This document shows positions 25,959 through 35,850 of a DNA stretch of 64,000 bases, piece by piece. The stretch is from CAZXEU01 sp965207385 (GTDB taxonomy: Bacteria; Bacteroidota; Rhodothermia; Rhodothermales; Bin80). A program made the translations under genes and the position numbers. The notes under the pieces are model-generated. The model was given only the letters and a program-made list of their open reading frames with translations. It did no database searches and was not told the origin of the DNA. The stretch's first letter is position 1, and the number at the start of each line of letters is the position of its first letter. The DNA lies in NCBI GenBank assembly GCA_965207385.1, contig CBDBLZ010000021.1, positions 682,001 through 746,000 on the forward strand, written 5' to 3'.

Positions 25959-27200
25959 ATGCCTGGCCCTGAACTAAGAAGGACCCGCGGACAGACGTGG
26001 GTCATCATGCTGACGCTCTGGCTGATGGTATTCATCATCAGCAGTCAGCTGGTTATGATTTTTCCGATCCTGCCACGCATCAGCGAGGCGTTCCAGGTTT
26101 CCGATGCCCTGCTCGGCCTTCTCGGCACTTCGTACGCGGTATGCATGATGGTGTTTGCCCTGGCGACCGGCCCTGTATCCGACCGGGTCGGCAGGCGGAA
26201 GATCATATCCGTTGGCTCCGGTGCGATGGCGGTGGCGCTCATCCTGCATGGACCTGCCGCAGACTTCATGGCCGTGCTCGGTGCCAGGGCACTCGCCGGC
26301 GTGGCGGCAGGTGTCCTTACCGGCGCCGCCGTGTCCTACGTCGGGGACTACTTCCCGTACGAAGACCGCGGCAGGGCGATGGGATGGATAATGAGCAGTG
26401 TTGCTGCGGGGCAGGTATTCGGCATTCCGCTGGGTACGGTGCTGGCCGACCAGTTCGATTTCCGCGTTCCATTCGTCTTGTTTGGATCGGTAATGGTCTT
26501 TGTGTGCGCGGCCGCGGTCCTTGGCCTGCCGCAGCCTCGGGAGTGCCTGGACGCCCACCCGCTGAAGCTGCGCCGCGTGCTGCAGGTGTACCTGGACCTG
26601 CTTCGCGAGCGTGCCACCAGGGGCTGCGTAATCCTGTATATCCTGGTCTTTTTCAGTTTTGGAGTCTTCCTTACGTATTTGCCTGTATGGCTCGAGGGGA
26701 CGGTGGGGCTGACGGGAACTCAGGTAGCCACCGTCTTCCTGGTCGGGGGACTGTCAAATGTGGTGGCCAGCCCCATTGCGGGCAAGATTTCAGACCGATT
26801 TGGGCGCAAACCCCTCATCATCGCCTCTTATGTGCTGCTTGTGCCGACGGCCGTGCTGTTTCCTGTAATGGTTCGCGACGTGGTCATGGCCGGCACGGTG
26901 ATGGGCATCGCCATGGTATTCGTGGCCATGCGCCTTCCGCCAATGCAGGCGCTGATGACGGCGGTCGCGCCGCCCACGCGGCTTGGAACGCTGTTCAGCC
27001 TGGCCAATTCCGTGGGCCAGCTTGGCTTCGGTGTAGCCAGCGCCTTGTCCGGCGTGGTTTATACCAAGCTGGGTTTCATGGGCAATGCCGTCGGCAGTGG
27101 CATTGCCCTGTTGGCGGCCGCCGTCGTAGTCTGGTGGATGGTTCCGGAACCGGGCGGTGCCCGGACAAAGGGGACCGTCCCGGGGGCTGCAGCAGGATAG
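25959..27200 (+). CDS. Major facilitator superfamily transporter
   Basis: 413 residues, about 12 membrane helices. The first-half MFS signature is GPVSDRVGRRK (loop 2-3), and the equivalent in the second half is GKISDRFGRKP. It resembles drug/H+ antiporters of the Bcr or arabinose-exporter style; substrate unknown. The ATG at 25959 is preferred over a TTG at 25938, which would overlap the divergent methyltransferase reading frame. No operon partner follows; the next gene converges 60 bases downstream. Confidence 0.88.
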   Translation: MPGPELRRTRGQTWVIMLTLWLMVFIISSQLVMIFPILPRISEAFQVSDALLGLLGTSYAVCMMVFALATGPVSDRVGRRKIISVGSGAMAVALILHGPAADFMAVLGARALAGVAAGVLTGAAVSYVGDYFPYEDRGRAMGWIMSSVAAGQVFGIPLGTVLADQFDFRVPFVLFGSVMVFVCAAAVLGLPQPRECLDAHPLKLRRVLQVYLDLLRERATRGCVILYILVFFSFGVFLTYLPVWLEGTVGLTGTQVATVFLVGGLSNVVASPIAGKISDRFGRKPLIIASYVLLVPTAVLFPVMVRDVVMAGTVMGIAMVFVAMRLPPMQALMTAVAPPTRLGTLFSLANSVGQLGFGVASALSGVVYTKLGFMGNAVGSGIALLAAAVVVWWMVPEPGGARTKGTVPGAAAG

Positions 27201-27260
27201 GGCGTGCACCTTTGTCCTTCACTCGCGACCCGGTACCGCTGCCTGTGGGCGAAGCGCGGA

Positions 27261-28145
27261 CTATAACAGGCGAACGGCGATCCCTAGAGAAAGCACCTCT
27301 TTCATCTGGATTGCCCGGAGCACGTCGGCGTCATACAGGGCCACGTGCTCGAAATTGACCTGTAGCCACCGGTTGATCTTCATGGAAATCAACGTTTCGA
27401 GCAGCGCGTCCGGCTTGCCTTGTTGGCCAACAGCAGCAAACAGGTGCAGCTTTGAGGTCAACTCCACGTTCTCCGCTATACTGCCCTCGAATTCCGTGTA
27501 CGATTCCAGCCCTGTCTCCAGTCTCATGACCCGGTCAGGATCGACCCTGTAGCGAGCGCGCAGTGCTCGCAGGACAACAAGGGTCTCCTTTGCCGAAATG
27601 CCTATTCGCTGTCTGAGCTTGCCCCGTATACCGAAAGAGAGTCCGATCGACTGCTGGAATGAGCCGGGAGCCAGGAACGCAGATACATGGTCAGCACTGT
27701 CGGCATCATAGTCGTACCCGTAGGCGAACTGGGACCGAATCCTGGTTGCCAGTGTCGGCTTCATCACCGCGAATATGCCGCCGCCCGCAGTTGCCAGCGC
27801 GCCCTGCAAGTCGATAATGTCCTCTGCCTTTCTGACGGGCAGGGAGTTTTGCTTTACGAGGCCGAACCCGAGTCGTACGCTGTGCTCCTGGCTGAGTGGA
27901 CTGGCCTCCCGCTCGGCCCTCGCGTTAAGCCCCGTTGACAGGGCAAACGAGTTGGTGCCACCTTCCTGCCAGTTACGGAATCCTGCCTGGACAAACGAGA
28001 TCAATCCCCTGGCCTCTGTTGTCCATCCGCTGTCCTGGGGCCTGGCCGCCGTCGCTGACAGCAGGGTCAGTGCGGTGCCTATCATCACGCGCTTGATGAC
28101 CGGCCGAATGCGGACTGCGGGCTGTAGCTTCCGTGTCGTCGTCAT
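27261..28145 (-). CDS. DUF3078 outer-membrane beta-barrel protein
   Basis: 294 residues from ATG 28145, with a signal-like segment (MIGTALTLLSATAARPQ). The early motif GFRNWQEGGTNSFALSTGLNA is the DUF3078 hallmark (W-x-x-GG-x-N), and alternating amphipathic strands continue to a C-terminus ending in LGIAVRLL, consistent with a barrel whose last strand is hydrophobic. The longer frame to 28304 adds residues without signal character. The function is unknown; homologues are found across Bacteroidota and Rhodothermota. It lies 219 bases downstream of atpC on the same strand. Confidence 0.82.
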   Translation of the reverse strand: MTTTRKLQPAVRIRPVIKRVMIGTALTLLSATAARPQDSGWTTEARGLISFVQAGFRNWQEGGTNSFALSTGLNARAEREASPLSQEHSVRLGFGLVKQNSLPVRKAEDIIDLQGALATAGGGIFAVMKPTLATRIRSQFAYGYDYDADSADHVSAFLAPGSFQQSIGLSFGIRGKLRQRIGISAKETLVVLRALRARYRVDPDRVMRLETGLESYTEFEGSIAENVELTSKLHLFAAVGQQGKPDALLETLISMKINRWLQVNFEHVALYDADVLRAIQMKEVLSLGIAVRLL

Positions 28146-28364
28146 TGGATAGAGTGCTTTCGGGTCTGGTAGTTGGCGACAGGCTGCGAGCGCATTGCGG
28201 CCCTCGCGTGCCCGTAAAATCTCGCTCGCCTGGCAGGTTCGCCGAGGCGTGCACTGGCCCTGGACAGAGCGTCTCCGGCCAATTGGAAGTTCGCACGGGT
28301 GCACCGGCGCCGCAAATGGCGCAGCCCTGCTCGCAATTCGGCCCGCATCGCGTGGCGTTATGGC

Positions 28365-28793
28365 CTACTGTGCAATCGGACTACCGACACGGCCCATGGC
28401 CACGCGCGTGCGGTTTCGAGCGCGCTCCAGGGCTTTTTCGGCCCGTTCCCGGTCGAGGTCCGGCCCGGCTTCGGCGAGCCGCTGGCGAGCCCTTTCTTCG
28501 GCTGCACGCGCCCTGTCTACATCGATTTCGGTAGCAGGCTCGACGGTCTCGGCGAGCACCGTGACGACGTTGCCGATGACCTCAACAAAGCCTCCACTGG
28601 TGGCGAATGCGAGCTGCTCGCGGGTGGCCAGTGTAAGGGCAAGCGGGCCAATTGCCATCGCCGCGATCAGGGGGGCGTGGTTGTAGAGGATCTCGAAGGA
28701 TCCGCGCTCGCCCGGAACGCGCAGCCTAGACGCTTCGCTCTGGAATACGCGCCTGTCGGGCGCAACGATATCGACCTTGAGCGTGCCGGGCAT
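28365..28793 (-). CDS. atpC: ATP synthase F1 subunit epsilon
   Basis: 142 residues. The N-terminal beta sandwich (LKVDIVAPDRRVFQSEASRLRVPGERGSFEILYNHAPL) and ATSGGFVEVIGNVVTVLAETVE are diagnostic. A C-terminal two-helix part (RARAAEERARQRLAE) is present, so it could inhibit ATP hydrolysis. It follows atpD by 4 bases and is the last gene of a two-gene atpDC unit separate from the other ATP synthase genes. Confidence 0.95.
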   Translation of the reverse strand: MPGTLKVDIVAPDRRVFQSEASRLRVPGERGSFEILYNHAPLIAAMAIGPLALTLATREQLAFATSGGFVEVIGNVVTVLAETVEPATEIDVDRARAAEERARQRLAEAGPDLDRERAEKALERARNRTRVAMGRVGSPIAQ

Positions 28794-28797
28794 GGAT

Positions 28798-30297
28798 CTA
28801 GCCCTCGGCCTCGGCTATCATTCTCTCGCCGTCCTCTATAACTTCCTCGATGACACCCTTGTAGCTGAAGGCCGCTTCGGGCAGATGGTCGAGTTCGCCC
28901 GAGAGGATCATGCGGAAGCCGCGGATGGTGTCCTGAATCCTGACGTACTTGCCTTCCAGCCCCGTGAATTGCTCGGCGACAAAGAGCGGCTGGCTCATGT
29001 AGCGCTCGGCGCGGCGTGCCCGCTGAACCACGAGCTTGTCCTCATCGGAAAGCTCGTCTATGCCAAGGATGGCAATGATATCCTGCAATTCCTTGTAGCG
29101 CTGCAAGAGGCGCTTGACATCCTGTGCCGCAGAATAGTGGTCTTCCCCTACTACGCGGGGAGCAAGGATGGTGGAATTGGAATCCAGGGGGTCAATCGCG
29201 GGATACAGGCCCAGCGAGGCGATGCGCCGCGAGAGCACGGTAGTGGCATCAAGGTGAGCAAACGCCGTGGCAGGTGCGGGGTCCGTCAGATCGTCAGCCG
29301 GCACGTAGATGGCCTGAACCGACGTGATTGATCCGTTCCTGGTCGAAGTTATTCGCTCCTGCAATTCACCCATTTCGGTGGCAAGCGTGGGTTGATATCC
29401 GACCGCGCTGGGCATGCGCCCGAGCAGAGCCGAGACTTCAGACCCGGCCTGCGTAAAGCGGAAAATATTGTCAATGAACAGCAGCACGTCCCGGCCGCCA
29501 AGGTCCCTGAAATACTCCGCAATGGTAAGTCCGGAGAGGCCCACGCGCGCCCGTGCGCCCGGAGGCTCGTTCATCTGGCCGAATACCAGGCTGATGTTGC
29601 TCTCCTTGATGACGTCCATGTCGACCGTGGAGAGATCCCACCTGCCTTCTTCCAGGGCTTCCCTGAATGCAGTTCCATACTGCATGACGCCGCTTTCGAT
29701 CATCTCCCGCAGCAGGTCGTTGCCTTCGCGGGTTCGCTCGCCAACTCCCGCAAAGACCGACAATCCTTCGTGCGCCTTTGCGATATTGTTTATGAGCTCC
29801 ATGATGAGGACGGTCTTGCCCACGCCTGCGCCCCCGAACAGGCCGATTTTCCCACCGCGGGCGTACGGCTGTATGAGGTCCACGACCTTGATGCCGGTTT
29901 CGAGCATTTCCACGCTGGTCGAAAGATCCGCAAAGGCCGGTGGCTCGCGGTGGATGGGAAGGCTTCCTTCAGCCTCGGGTTGAGGCAGGCCGTCAATGGC
30001 CTGGCCGACCACGTTGAACAGTCTTCCGCGGATATGCGGGCCGACGGGCATGGCTATGGGCTGTCCCGTACTCGTGACTTCGTCGCCGCGCGTCAGGCCG
30101 TCCGTGGAGTCCATCGCAACGGCCCGCACCCGGTTCTCGCCGAGGTGCTGCTGGACTTCGAGCACAAGAAGTCCTTGCTCTCCGCGATCTACCTCCAGTG
30201 CGTCCAGTATGTCCGGAACGGCGCCGGGGGCAAAGGCCACGTCGACGACCGGACCAAGCACCTGCACGACTTGTCCGCCTGACGCATTGGTTTCCAT
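28798..30297 (-). CDS. atpD: ATP synthase F1 subunit beta
   Basis: 499 residues. P-loop GGAGVGKT at 155-162, the catalytic Glu region GVGERTREGND, and ALLGRMPSAVGYQPTLA followed by DDLTDPAPATAFAHLDATTVLSR, all standard for the catalytic beta subunit. It sits with atpC about 15 kb from atpZ-atpG. In the upstream region, minus strand, TATCTTTG (plus positions 30331-30338) fits the Bacteroidota -7 consensus TAnnTTTG about 35 bases before the ATG, but no convincing -33 TTTG was found, so the promoter is tentative. Confidence 0.97.
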   Translation of the reverse strand: METNASGGQVVQVLGPVVDVAFAPGAVPDILDALEVDRGEQGLLVLEVQQHLGENRVRAVAMDSTDGLTRGDEVTSTGQPIAMPVGPHIRGRLFNVVGQAIDGLPQPEAEGSLPIHREPPAFADLSTSVEMLETGIKVVDLIQPYARGGKIGLFGGAGVGKTVLIMELINNIAKAHEGLSVFAGVGERTREGNDLLREMIESGVMQYGTAFREALEEGRWDLSTVDMDVIKESNISLVFGQMNEPPGARARVGLSGLTIAEYFRDLGGRDVLLFIDNIFRFTQAGSEVSALLGRMPSAVGYQPTLATEMGELQERITSTRNGSITSVQAIYVPADDLTDPAPATAFAHLDATTVLSRRIASLGLYPAIDPLDSNSTILAPRVVGEDHYSAAQDVKRLLQRYKELQDIIAILGIDELSDEDKLVVQRARRAERYMSQPLFVAEQFTGLEGKYVRIQDTIRGFRMILSGELDHLPEAAFSYKGVIEEVIEDGERMIAEAEG

Positions 30298-30546
30298 CAG
30301 ATATCAAACGATTCGTCCGCAAGAGTGTGCCAAAGATAGTGTCTTCCGGCTGTCCCGGCACCGGGGTTGGCCGACGGACAGACCGCTAGCAGGCAAAGAA
30401 ATTGGGAATTCAGGCAGAATCCTGAAAATCCATGGGCGGTAATATCCCTGAACGGGCCAGCGTGACCGGGTGCCTTGCCGCTCCGTGCGGCGGGGAGCGC
30501 TCCTGCTGCCCGTTTCATTCGCAACAAGGGCAACCAGGCAGAAGAC

Positions 30547-33066
30547 ATGCAGACTTACACGGGCATTGCAAGCGCAGTCGTTCTCTTCTTCGCAGCGGCG
30601 ACCGCGCACGGTCAAGACATGCCTACGATCGCGGAAAGAACGGACGGCTTTGATCACAGGGACGGTTTTTTCCCGTTGTACTGGGATGTCGCGGTTGGCA
30701 GGGTATTCCTGGAAATCAAGGCATTTGAAGAGGATTTTCTGTATGTCTCCTCGCTGACGGCGGGCCTCGGATCCAATGACATCGGGCTGGACAGGGGGCA
30801 GCTGGGCGGTACCCGGCTGGTACGCCTCGAGAGAATCGGCAACAAGGTGCTGCTTGTCAGGCGCAACCTCCGGTACCGGGCCGAAAGCACGAATGCGCAC
30901 GAGCAAAGCGCCGTCCGGGATGCTTTCGCTGAAGGCATCCTCTGGGGCTTCGAGATTGCCGCCGAGGAGGATGGACGCGTGCTGGTCGACGCCACTGACT
31001 TCATAGTCCGGGATGTTCACGGGGCTGCGCGCACCCTCAGGGCCTCGGGGCAGGGCAGCTACAGCCTGGAGCGATCGCGCAGCGCCCCCGTGCCGGAAAT
31101 GCTCAGGTCATTTCCCCGGAACACGGAGATGGAGGCCCGTATCACGCTGGTTGGCGAGAACCCGGGGAGCTATGTGCGGGAAGTGGCGGCAGATCCGTTC
31201 GCCGTCACATTGCGCGTTCGCCACTCTTTTGTGATGCTGCCCGAGCCGGGCTACGAGCCGAGAGCCTTCCACCCCGGGTCCGGCTATGGGACCGTTTCAT
31301 ATCGGGACTATGCCACGCCTGTCGGCGAAGACCTGGTCAGGCGCTACATCAGGCGGCATCGGCTCGTAAAGCAGGATCCCACGCTGGAGATCAGTGACCC
31401 GGTCGAGCCCATCACGTACTACCTTGATCCGGGCACCCCGGAGCCTGTCCGTACCGCACTCCTGGACGGGGCACGGTGGTGGGAAGGGGCCTTTGAGGCT
31501 GCGGGCTTCACCAATGCCTTCAAGGTCCAGTTGCTGCCGGAGGGGGCCGATCCCATGGATGTCCGATACAACGTCATTCAGTGGGTGCATCGGGCAACAC
31601 GAGGATGGAGCTACGGCTCGAGCGTCACGGATCCTCGCACGGGGGAGATCATCAAGGGGCATGTAACGCTTGGATCCCTGCGCGTCAGGCAGGATTACCT
31701 CATTGCGGAAGGTCTTCTCGCCCCGTACGAGGATGTGAATGCGTCCGGCATTGATCCACAAGACGACCCGATGCTTCGCATGGCACTGGCGCGCATACGG
31801 CAACTGTCCGCGCACGAGGTTGGGCACACGCTGGGACTGTCCCACAACTTCGCGGCTTCCTACTCGGGCCGCGCTTCGGTCATGGACTACCCTGCTCCGC
31901 TTGCCACCGTCACGGAGGCCGGCACGATTTCCCTGGAAGAGGCCTATGCCCCGGGGCTTGGAGCATGGGACAGCGTGGCTATCGCCTTCGGCTACGCACA
32001 GCCACTCACGGGCGAGGCAGAAGAGGACATGCTCTCAGGCATACTGGATGGCGCGCGAGCCCGTGGGCTGCAGTACATCACGGACGCGGACGCCCGGCCT
32101 GGCGGCGCAGCACATCCGTCGGCACATCTCTGGGACAACGGCAATGACATGGTCATCGCGCTCCAGGACGAAATGCATGTGCGGCGAATTGCGCTGGCGC
32201 GATTCGGAGTCGGTGCAGTGCGAAGCGGCAGGCCGCTCGCGCTGCTGGAGGAAGCCCTCGTGCCCCTTTATCTCAGGCATCGCTACCAGATAGAAGCGAC
32301 GGCCAAGCTGCTCGGGGGCGTCAGTTACAGCTACGCGCTGCGAGGAGGCTCGGAGCCGCTGCCGGAGACTGTTCCGGCGGCAACGCAGCGGTCGGCCCTC
32401 AGCACGCTCATGACGGTGCTGCAGCCCGAGGCGCTCCGCCTCCCGGAGAACATCCGGACGCAGCTCCCGCCAAGGCCTCCCGGCTTCGGACAGCACCGGG
32501 AGTTGTTTCCGGGTCATACGGGACTAACGGTTGATCCGTACGCCCCCGCAGCCGCTGTAGCGGGGCTCGTGTTGTCGACCATTGTGCACCCGGAACGGGC
32601 TGCGCGCCTTTCCTATCAACAGGACTTTGACAGCAGCCTGCCGGACTTCAAGGAAGTGCTGGAAGTAGTAAGCAGCGCCACGTGGGGTGCAGACGTACCG
32701 CGCGAGGCATACGATGCAGAGCTGCAGCGCGCGGTGCAGCAGGTCTGGGTCGACGAGCTGGTGGATCTGAGCGCCAACGAACGGGCAGCTCCCGCGGCAC
32801 GTGCGATGGCCACGCAGAAGCTGCACGAGATTCGCGGCTGGCTGGTCGAGAATCCGGGTCCGTCGCGGGATATCCGCACGGTGGCACACCGCGGGTTTGT
32901 CATGGACCAGCTTGACCGGTATCTGGCACGTGAATACCGCGTGGAGGAAGGCCAGGTGCCGCTCTCCATGCCTCCGGGCTCGCCCATAGGATCGCTGGAG
33001 CGCAAGCGGCAGCGCGACCAGTTCCTTGCGGGCATGCCCGATGCGCGCTGTGAGGCGGCGTGGTAA
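30547..33066 (+). CDS. Exported zinc metalloprotease (DUF4953/DUF5117 type)
   Basis: 839 residues from ATG 30547, which has AGGCAGAAG upstream and a signal peptide ending ATAHGQ. The zinc site is HEVGHTLGLSH at 423-433 (HExxHxxGxxH, metzincin class), with SVMDYP as a Met-turn shortly after. The N-terminal part (GFFPLYWDVAVGRVFLEI, LGSNDIGLDRGQLG) matches the family that also carries DUF5117 and DUF5118 domains, common in Bacteroidota and Rhodothermota. Substrate unknown. It diverges from atpD across 250 bases. A further in-frame ATG at 30475 lacks signal character. Confidence 0.9.
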   Translation: MQTYTGIASAVVLFFAAATAHGQDMPTIAERTDGFDHRDGFFPLYWDVAVGRVFLEIKAFEEDFLYVSSLTAGLGSNDIGLDRGQLGGTRLVRLERIGNKVLLVRRNLRYRAESTNAHEQSAVRDAFAEGILWGFEIAAEEDGRVLVDATDFIVRDVHGAARTLRASGQGSYSLERSRSAPVPEMLRSFPRNTEMEARITLVGENPGSYVREVAADPFAVTLRVRHSFVMLPEPGYEPRAFHPGSGYGTVSYRDYATPVGEDLVRRYIRRHRLVKQDPTLEISDPVEPITYYLDPGTPEPVRTALLDGARWWEGAFEAAGFTNAFKVQLLPEGADPMDVRYNVIQWVHRATRGWSYGSSVTDPRTGEIIKGHVTLGSLRVRQDYLIAEGLLAPYEDVNASGIDPQDDPMLRMALARIRQLSAHEVGHTLGLSHNFAASYSGRASVMDYPAPLATVTEAGTISLEEAYAPGLGAWDSVAIAFGYAQPLTGEAEEDMLSGILDGARARGLQYITDADARPGGAAHPSAHLWDNGNDMVIALQDEMHVRRIALARFGVGAVRSGRPLALLEEALVPLYLRHRYQIEATAKLLGGVSYSYALRGGSEPLPETVPAATQRSALSTLMTVLQPEALRLPENIRTQLPPRPPGFGQHRELFPGHTGLTVDPYAPAAAVAGLVLSTIVHPERAARLSYQQDFDSSLPDFKEVLEVVSSATWGADVPREAYDAELQRAVQQVWVDELVDLSANERAAPAARAMATQKLHEIRGWLVENPGPSRDIRTVAHRGFVMDQLDRYLAREYRVEEGQVPLSMPPGSPIGSLERKRQRDQFLAGMPDARCEAAW

Positions 33067-33146
33067 CCTCTGCTCTGGGTTCACGCACGCTGGCAGTCGG
33101 CGCCAGGGTGGCTGCCGGGTGCATTTGGAGACCTGCGGCCTGACGG

Positions 33147-33779
33147 TTACACGAGGGCGCGCGGCCGAAGGGGCAACGGACTCGCCAGGCGCAGCTCATC
33201 GTAAAGACGCTGCGCTTCTGCCACTACCTCGCCGTCGCGGAACGCATCGTGTCTGCGGGCCCTCCAGCGGTAATGCAGGCGAAAGAAGCTGTCGTACCTG
33301 AAGGCCGCCCACGCAAACAAGAACATCATTGGTATCATCCCTGCGATTTTCAACAAGAGCCAGGACGCGACAATCCTGCCATCTACGACATACGGCAGCC
33401 TTTCAAGGGATCCTGTTATGACCGGCGCAAACTCATGGAGCAGCATCACGGCCACCAGCAGGCCGAAACCCCAAATCGCGCGCTTGCGGCTGCGAACGAC
33501 CAGTTCCAAGTCGGCAATGCACTGCCGGGGATGCCAGTCCGAAGAGGGCAATATCGACGAAGCGGCCAGAGGCGGATTGCGACGACTGGCGAGTTGGAAG
33601 AACCAGGCGACGGAAAGCAGGCATGCAAGCAGCAAGGAAAGGAAGAATACGGCGTCGGCCGCCCCGCCCCGTCCGTTCCTGGACAAATCCCAGGATAGCA
33701 TGATGCCCGCCAGGCATATCGGTATCGCGGCAATGGCGAGCCGCCAGCGCCAGTTGTGCTGCAGGTAGTCAGGCTTCAT
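33147..33779 (-). CDS. Hypothetical membrane protein
   Basis: 210 residues with four predicted membrane segments: about 13-31, 42-63, 103-123 and 138-161. It has a short basic C-terminal tail after the last helix (RWRARRHDAFRDGEVV). I recognise no family; no motif suggests an enzyme. It is convergent with the metalloprotease gene (about 80 bases between stops) and lies downstream of anmK on the same strand. Confidence 0.6.
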   Translation of the reverse strand: MKPDYLQHNWRWRLAIAAIPICLAGIMLSWDLSRNGRGGAADAVFFLSLLLACLLSVAWFFQLASRRNPPLAASSILPSSDWHPRQCIADLELVVRSRKRAIWGFGLLVAVMLLHEFAPVITGSLERLPYVVDGRIVASWLLLKIAGMIPMMFLFAWAAFRYDSFFRLHYRWRARRHDAFRDGEVVAEAQRLYDELRLASPLPLRPRALV

Positions 33780-34016
33780 GAATACGCGAAGCTTGCAGTG
33801 TTGCCTTTGCCTCCTGGCGCATGCCTTTCGAGCCCCACAAGACAGTCAACCGAAAGGGCCGCATTGCGTTTCGGGCAATTCGCAAGCGAGGCAGCATCCT
33901 TTTCCGAAGTGAGCCCCCGCACGCCGCCGCGTGCGCGCTACCGGGCGGATTGGCGAGCCGGAGCGCAATTCTCCGTTCCTGGCCGTGCGCTGCTCTGCCG
34001 CTTCTTGCACACAGGC

Positions 34017-35183
34017 CTATGCCGGCAGGCAGATCTTGCCTAGGACGGCAGCTCTGGCGGCACCGGTTACGGCAGGCATGCCGGTTGGCACCGCATTCAT
34101 GGTTTCGTGAGCAAGAACGGCCATGCATAGTGCCTCCTTGGCCGTGGCATCAATGCCATATTCCACGGTTGAGCGAACAGGCACGGGGTGGAAGTAATGC
34201 GCAAGCCTTGCTACGAGGTGACCATTCCGGCTTCCGCCCCCCGAGATGATGAGCACATCCAGGCGGTCGCACACGTAGCGCGAACAAGCGTCGAAGACTG
34301 AGGCAGCCGTCAGTTCCGTGACCGTCGCCAGGAGGTCCTCAGGCGAGGCATCCCTGCCCCATCCAAGGAATTTCCGAAGGAACTTGTCGCCAAAGTGCTC
34401 GCGACCGGTGGACTTTGGAGGGGTCTTCTGAAAGTACCTGTCCTGCAGGGCTCTGGTCAGCAGCACGCTGTCCACGAAGCCGCGGGCCGCTGCGGCGCCG
34501 GACTTGTCGAAGGGAGCGCCCAGAAACCGGCTGGCCAGCGCGTCAATAAGCATGTTGGCCGGTCCGGTATCAAATGCGTATACCCGCGCAGGGTCACGAC
34601 CGGAAGGGAGGACGGTAAGATTCGCGATTCCGCCAAGATTCAGCAGGCCTCGAGTCTCGGCTTCGTCGGCGAAGATGACGTGGTCAAAGTAGGGAACGAG
34701 GGGCGCACCCTGGCCTCCGACGGCAATGTCTGCGAGACGGAAGTCACCGACAACGGGTATTCCGAGCAGATTGGCCAGCGTGGAAGGGTCACCAATCTGA
34801 AGCGTAGACCTCACGTCCAGGCCGGCGCAACGGGTGGCATCCGGAACGTGGCGAACGGTTTGTCCATGACATCCGGCCAGGTCAATGGTGTCTTCACTGA
34901 TCCCCGCCGATGACGCCGCGCTCCGAACGGCCTCCGCATAGGCGTAGGCGAGTCTTACATTGAGTTGGGAAAGCGCTTCTACGGAGAAGCGATCGGCAGT
35001 TGCGGCTTCGTGCAGCAGCCTGTGGAGCGAGGCATCATACGGCACTGCAAGATGCGCCACCTGCTCCAGGCACAGATCGTCTCCGCTTCCCGACACATTG
35101 GCAATTGCCACGTCGATGCCGTCCAGGGAGGTGCCGCTCATTAGTCCGGCTACCAGCCGCGACCGGGATTCGGCGTTTGCCAT
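34017..35183 (-). CDS. anmK: Anhydro-N-acetylmuramic acid kinase
   Basis: 388 residues from ATG 35183. The AnmK hallmarks are LVAGLMSGTSLDGIDVA at the N-terminus (phosphate-binding), LAGCHGQTVRHVP, LQIGDPSTLA, VVGDFRLADIAVGGQGAPLVP near 145-165, LNLGGIANLTVLP, and IISGGGSRNGHL. It phosphorylates and opens anhydroMurNAc from peptidoglycan turnover to give MurNAc-6-phosphate. MurQ is not in the window. The frame could start 66 codons earlier but that would overlap the TPR gene; 35183 lies 22 bases after it. It is in a run with the TPR and GT2 genes. Confidence 0.95.
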   Translation of the reverse strand: MANAESRSRLVAGLMSGTSLDGIDVAIANVSGSGDDLCLEQVAHLAVPYDASLHRLLHEAATADRFSVEALSQLNVRLAYAYAEAVRSAASSAGISEDTIDLAGCHGQTVRHVPDATRCAGLDVRSTLQIGDPSTLANLLGIPVVGDFRLADIAVGGQGAPLVPYFDHVIFADEAETRGLLNLGGIANLTVLPSGRDPARVYAFDTGPANMLIDALASRFLGAPFDKSGAAAARGFVDSVLLTRALQDRYFQKTPPKSTGREHFGDKFLRKFLGWGRDASPEDLLATVTELTAASVFDACSRYVCDRLDVLIISGGGSRNGHLVARLAHYFHPVPVRSTVEYGIDATAKEALCMAVLAHETMNAVPTGMPAVTGAARAAVLGKICLPA

Positions 35184-35205
35184 CGCCGTGCAGACAGGCC
35201 GCAGT

Positions 35206-35850
35206 TCAGGAATCGCCTTCCTCTGATTGCGCTCGCAGCTCGGCTGCACGCTTCCGGAAGCGGTTTGCGTCTTCCGGCTGCTGTGCAGCGAGCTGCTCAT
35301 AAATGTCTGCCGCCTCCGCCAGCTGTCCCTGCGAGACATGAATGCGCGCCAGGGTTTCAGACACCATGCCCTCGACATCATCTTCCAGCTCGGGCGCGGG
35401 AAAATCGTCTGCGATCGGCATTCGCGTCATTCTGGCCGATTCCAGTTCCTGGATCAGGTGCTGCAATTCTTCCTCGCTCTGGTGGGTGGGTTCAGAATCC
35501 ACCCTGCCTCCGGTCAGGCGAGGACGCAACAATATCTCCAGTGCATCTTCGAGTTCGTCGGTCACTTCAAAGTGGACTACCCTCGCCTGCAGTGCCCGCG
35601 AATTCCGCTCCGCCTTTAGTTCAAGTACAAGGCGCTTTGCGTCCTGCCAGACGGCCTCCGCTTCGGGCCACTGTCCGGTGGACTCGTAGGCGTGGGCGAG
35701 CACATAGCGCGCTGCCAGATCCAGGGGTCGCTCCTCCGTCCAGGTGGCCAGTTCCTGCAGAACGTACTGGGCGTGGCCCTTGGCAATGAGCGAAGTGGCC
35801 TGAGTCAACGAATAAAGCGGCATTCTGACGTGCGATTCATTCGGCGGCAA
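35206..35850 (-). CDS. Tetratricopeptide-repeat protein
   Basis: 214 residues with no signal peptide. Helical repeats include LAARYVLAHAYESTGQWPEAEAVWQDA near 45-70 and ETLARIHVSQGQLAEAADIYEQLAAQQPED near 165-195, the TPR consensus. An acidic linker (about 115-155) lies between. It is a protein-binding scaffold; the partner is unknown. ATG 35823 is an equally possible start. The start at 35850 overlaps the GT2 gene stop by 14 bases, and anmK follows after 22 bases, so this is probably one operon. Confidence 0.78.
   Translation of the reverse strand: MPPNESHVRMPLYSLTQATSLIAKGHAQYVLQELATWTEERPLDLAARYVLAHAYESTGQWPEAEAVWQDAKRLVLELKAERNSRALQARVVHFEVTDELEDALEILLRPRLTGGRVDSEPTHQSEEELQHLIQELESARMTRMPIADDFPAPELEDDVEGMVSETLARIHVSQGQLAEAADIYEQLAAQQPEDANRFRKRAAELRAQSEEGDS

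Noticed and set aside
25997..27358. Long plus-strand frame of 453 codons over the MFS gene
   Set aside because: It is out of frame with the transporter, rich in Arg, Gly and Cys, and has no domain; it is a GC-rich shadow.
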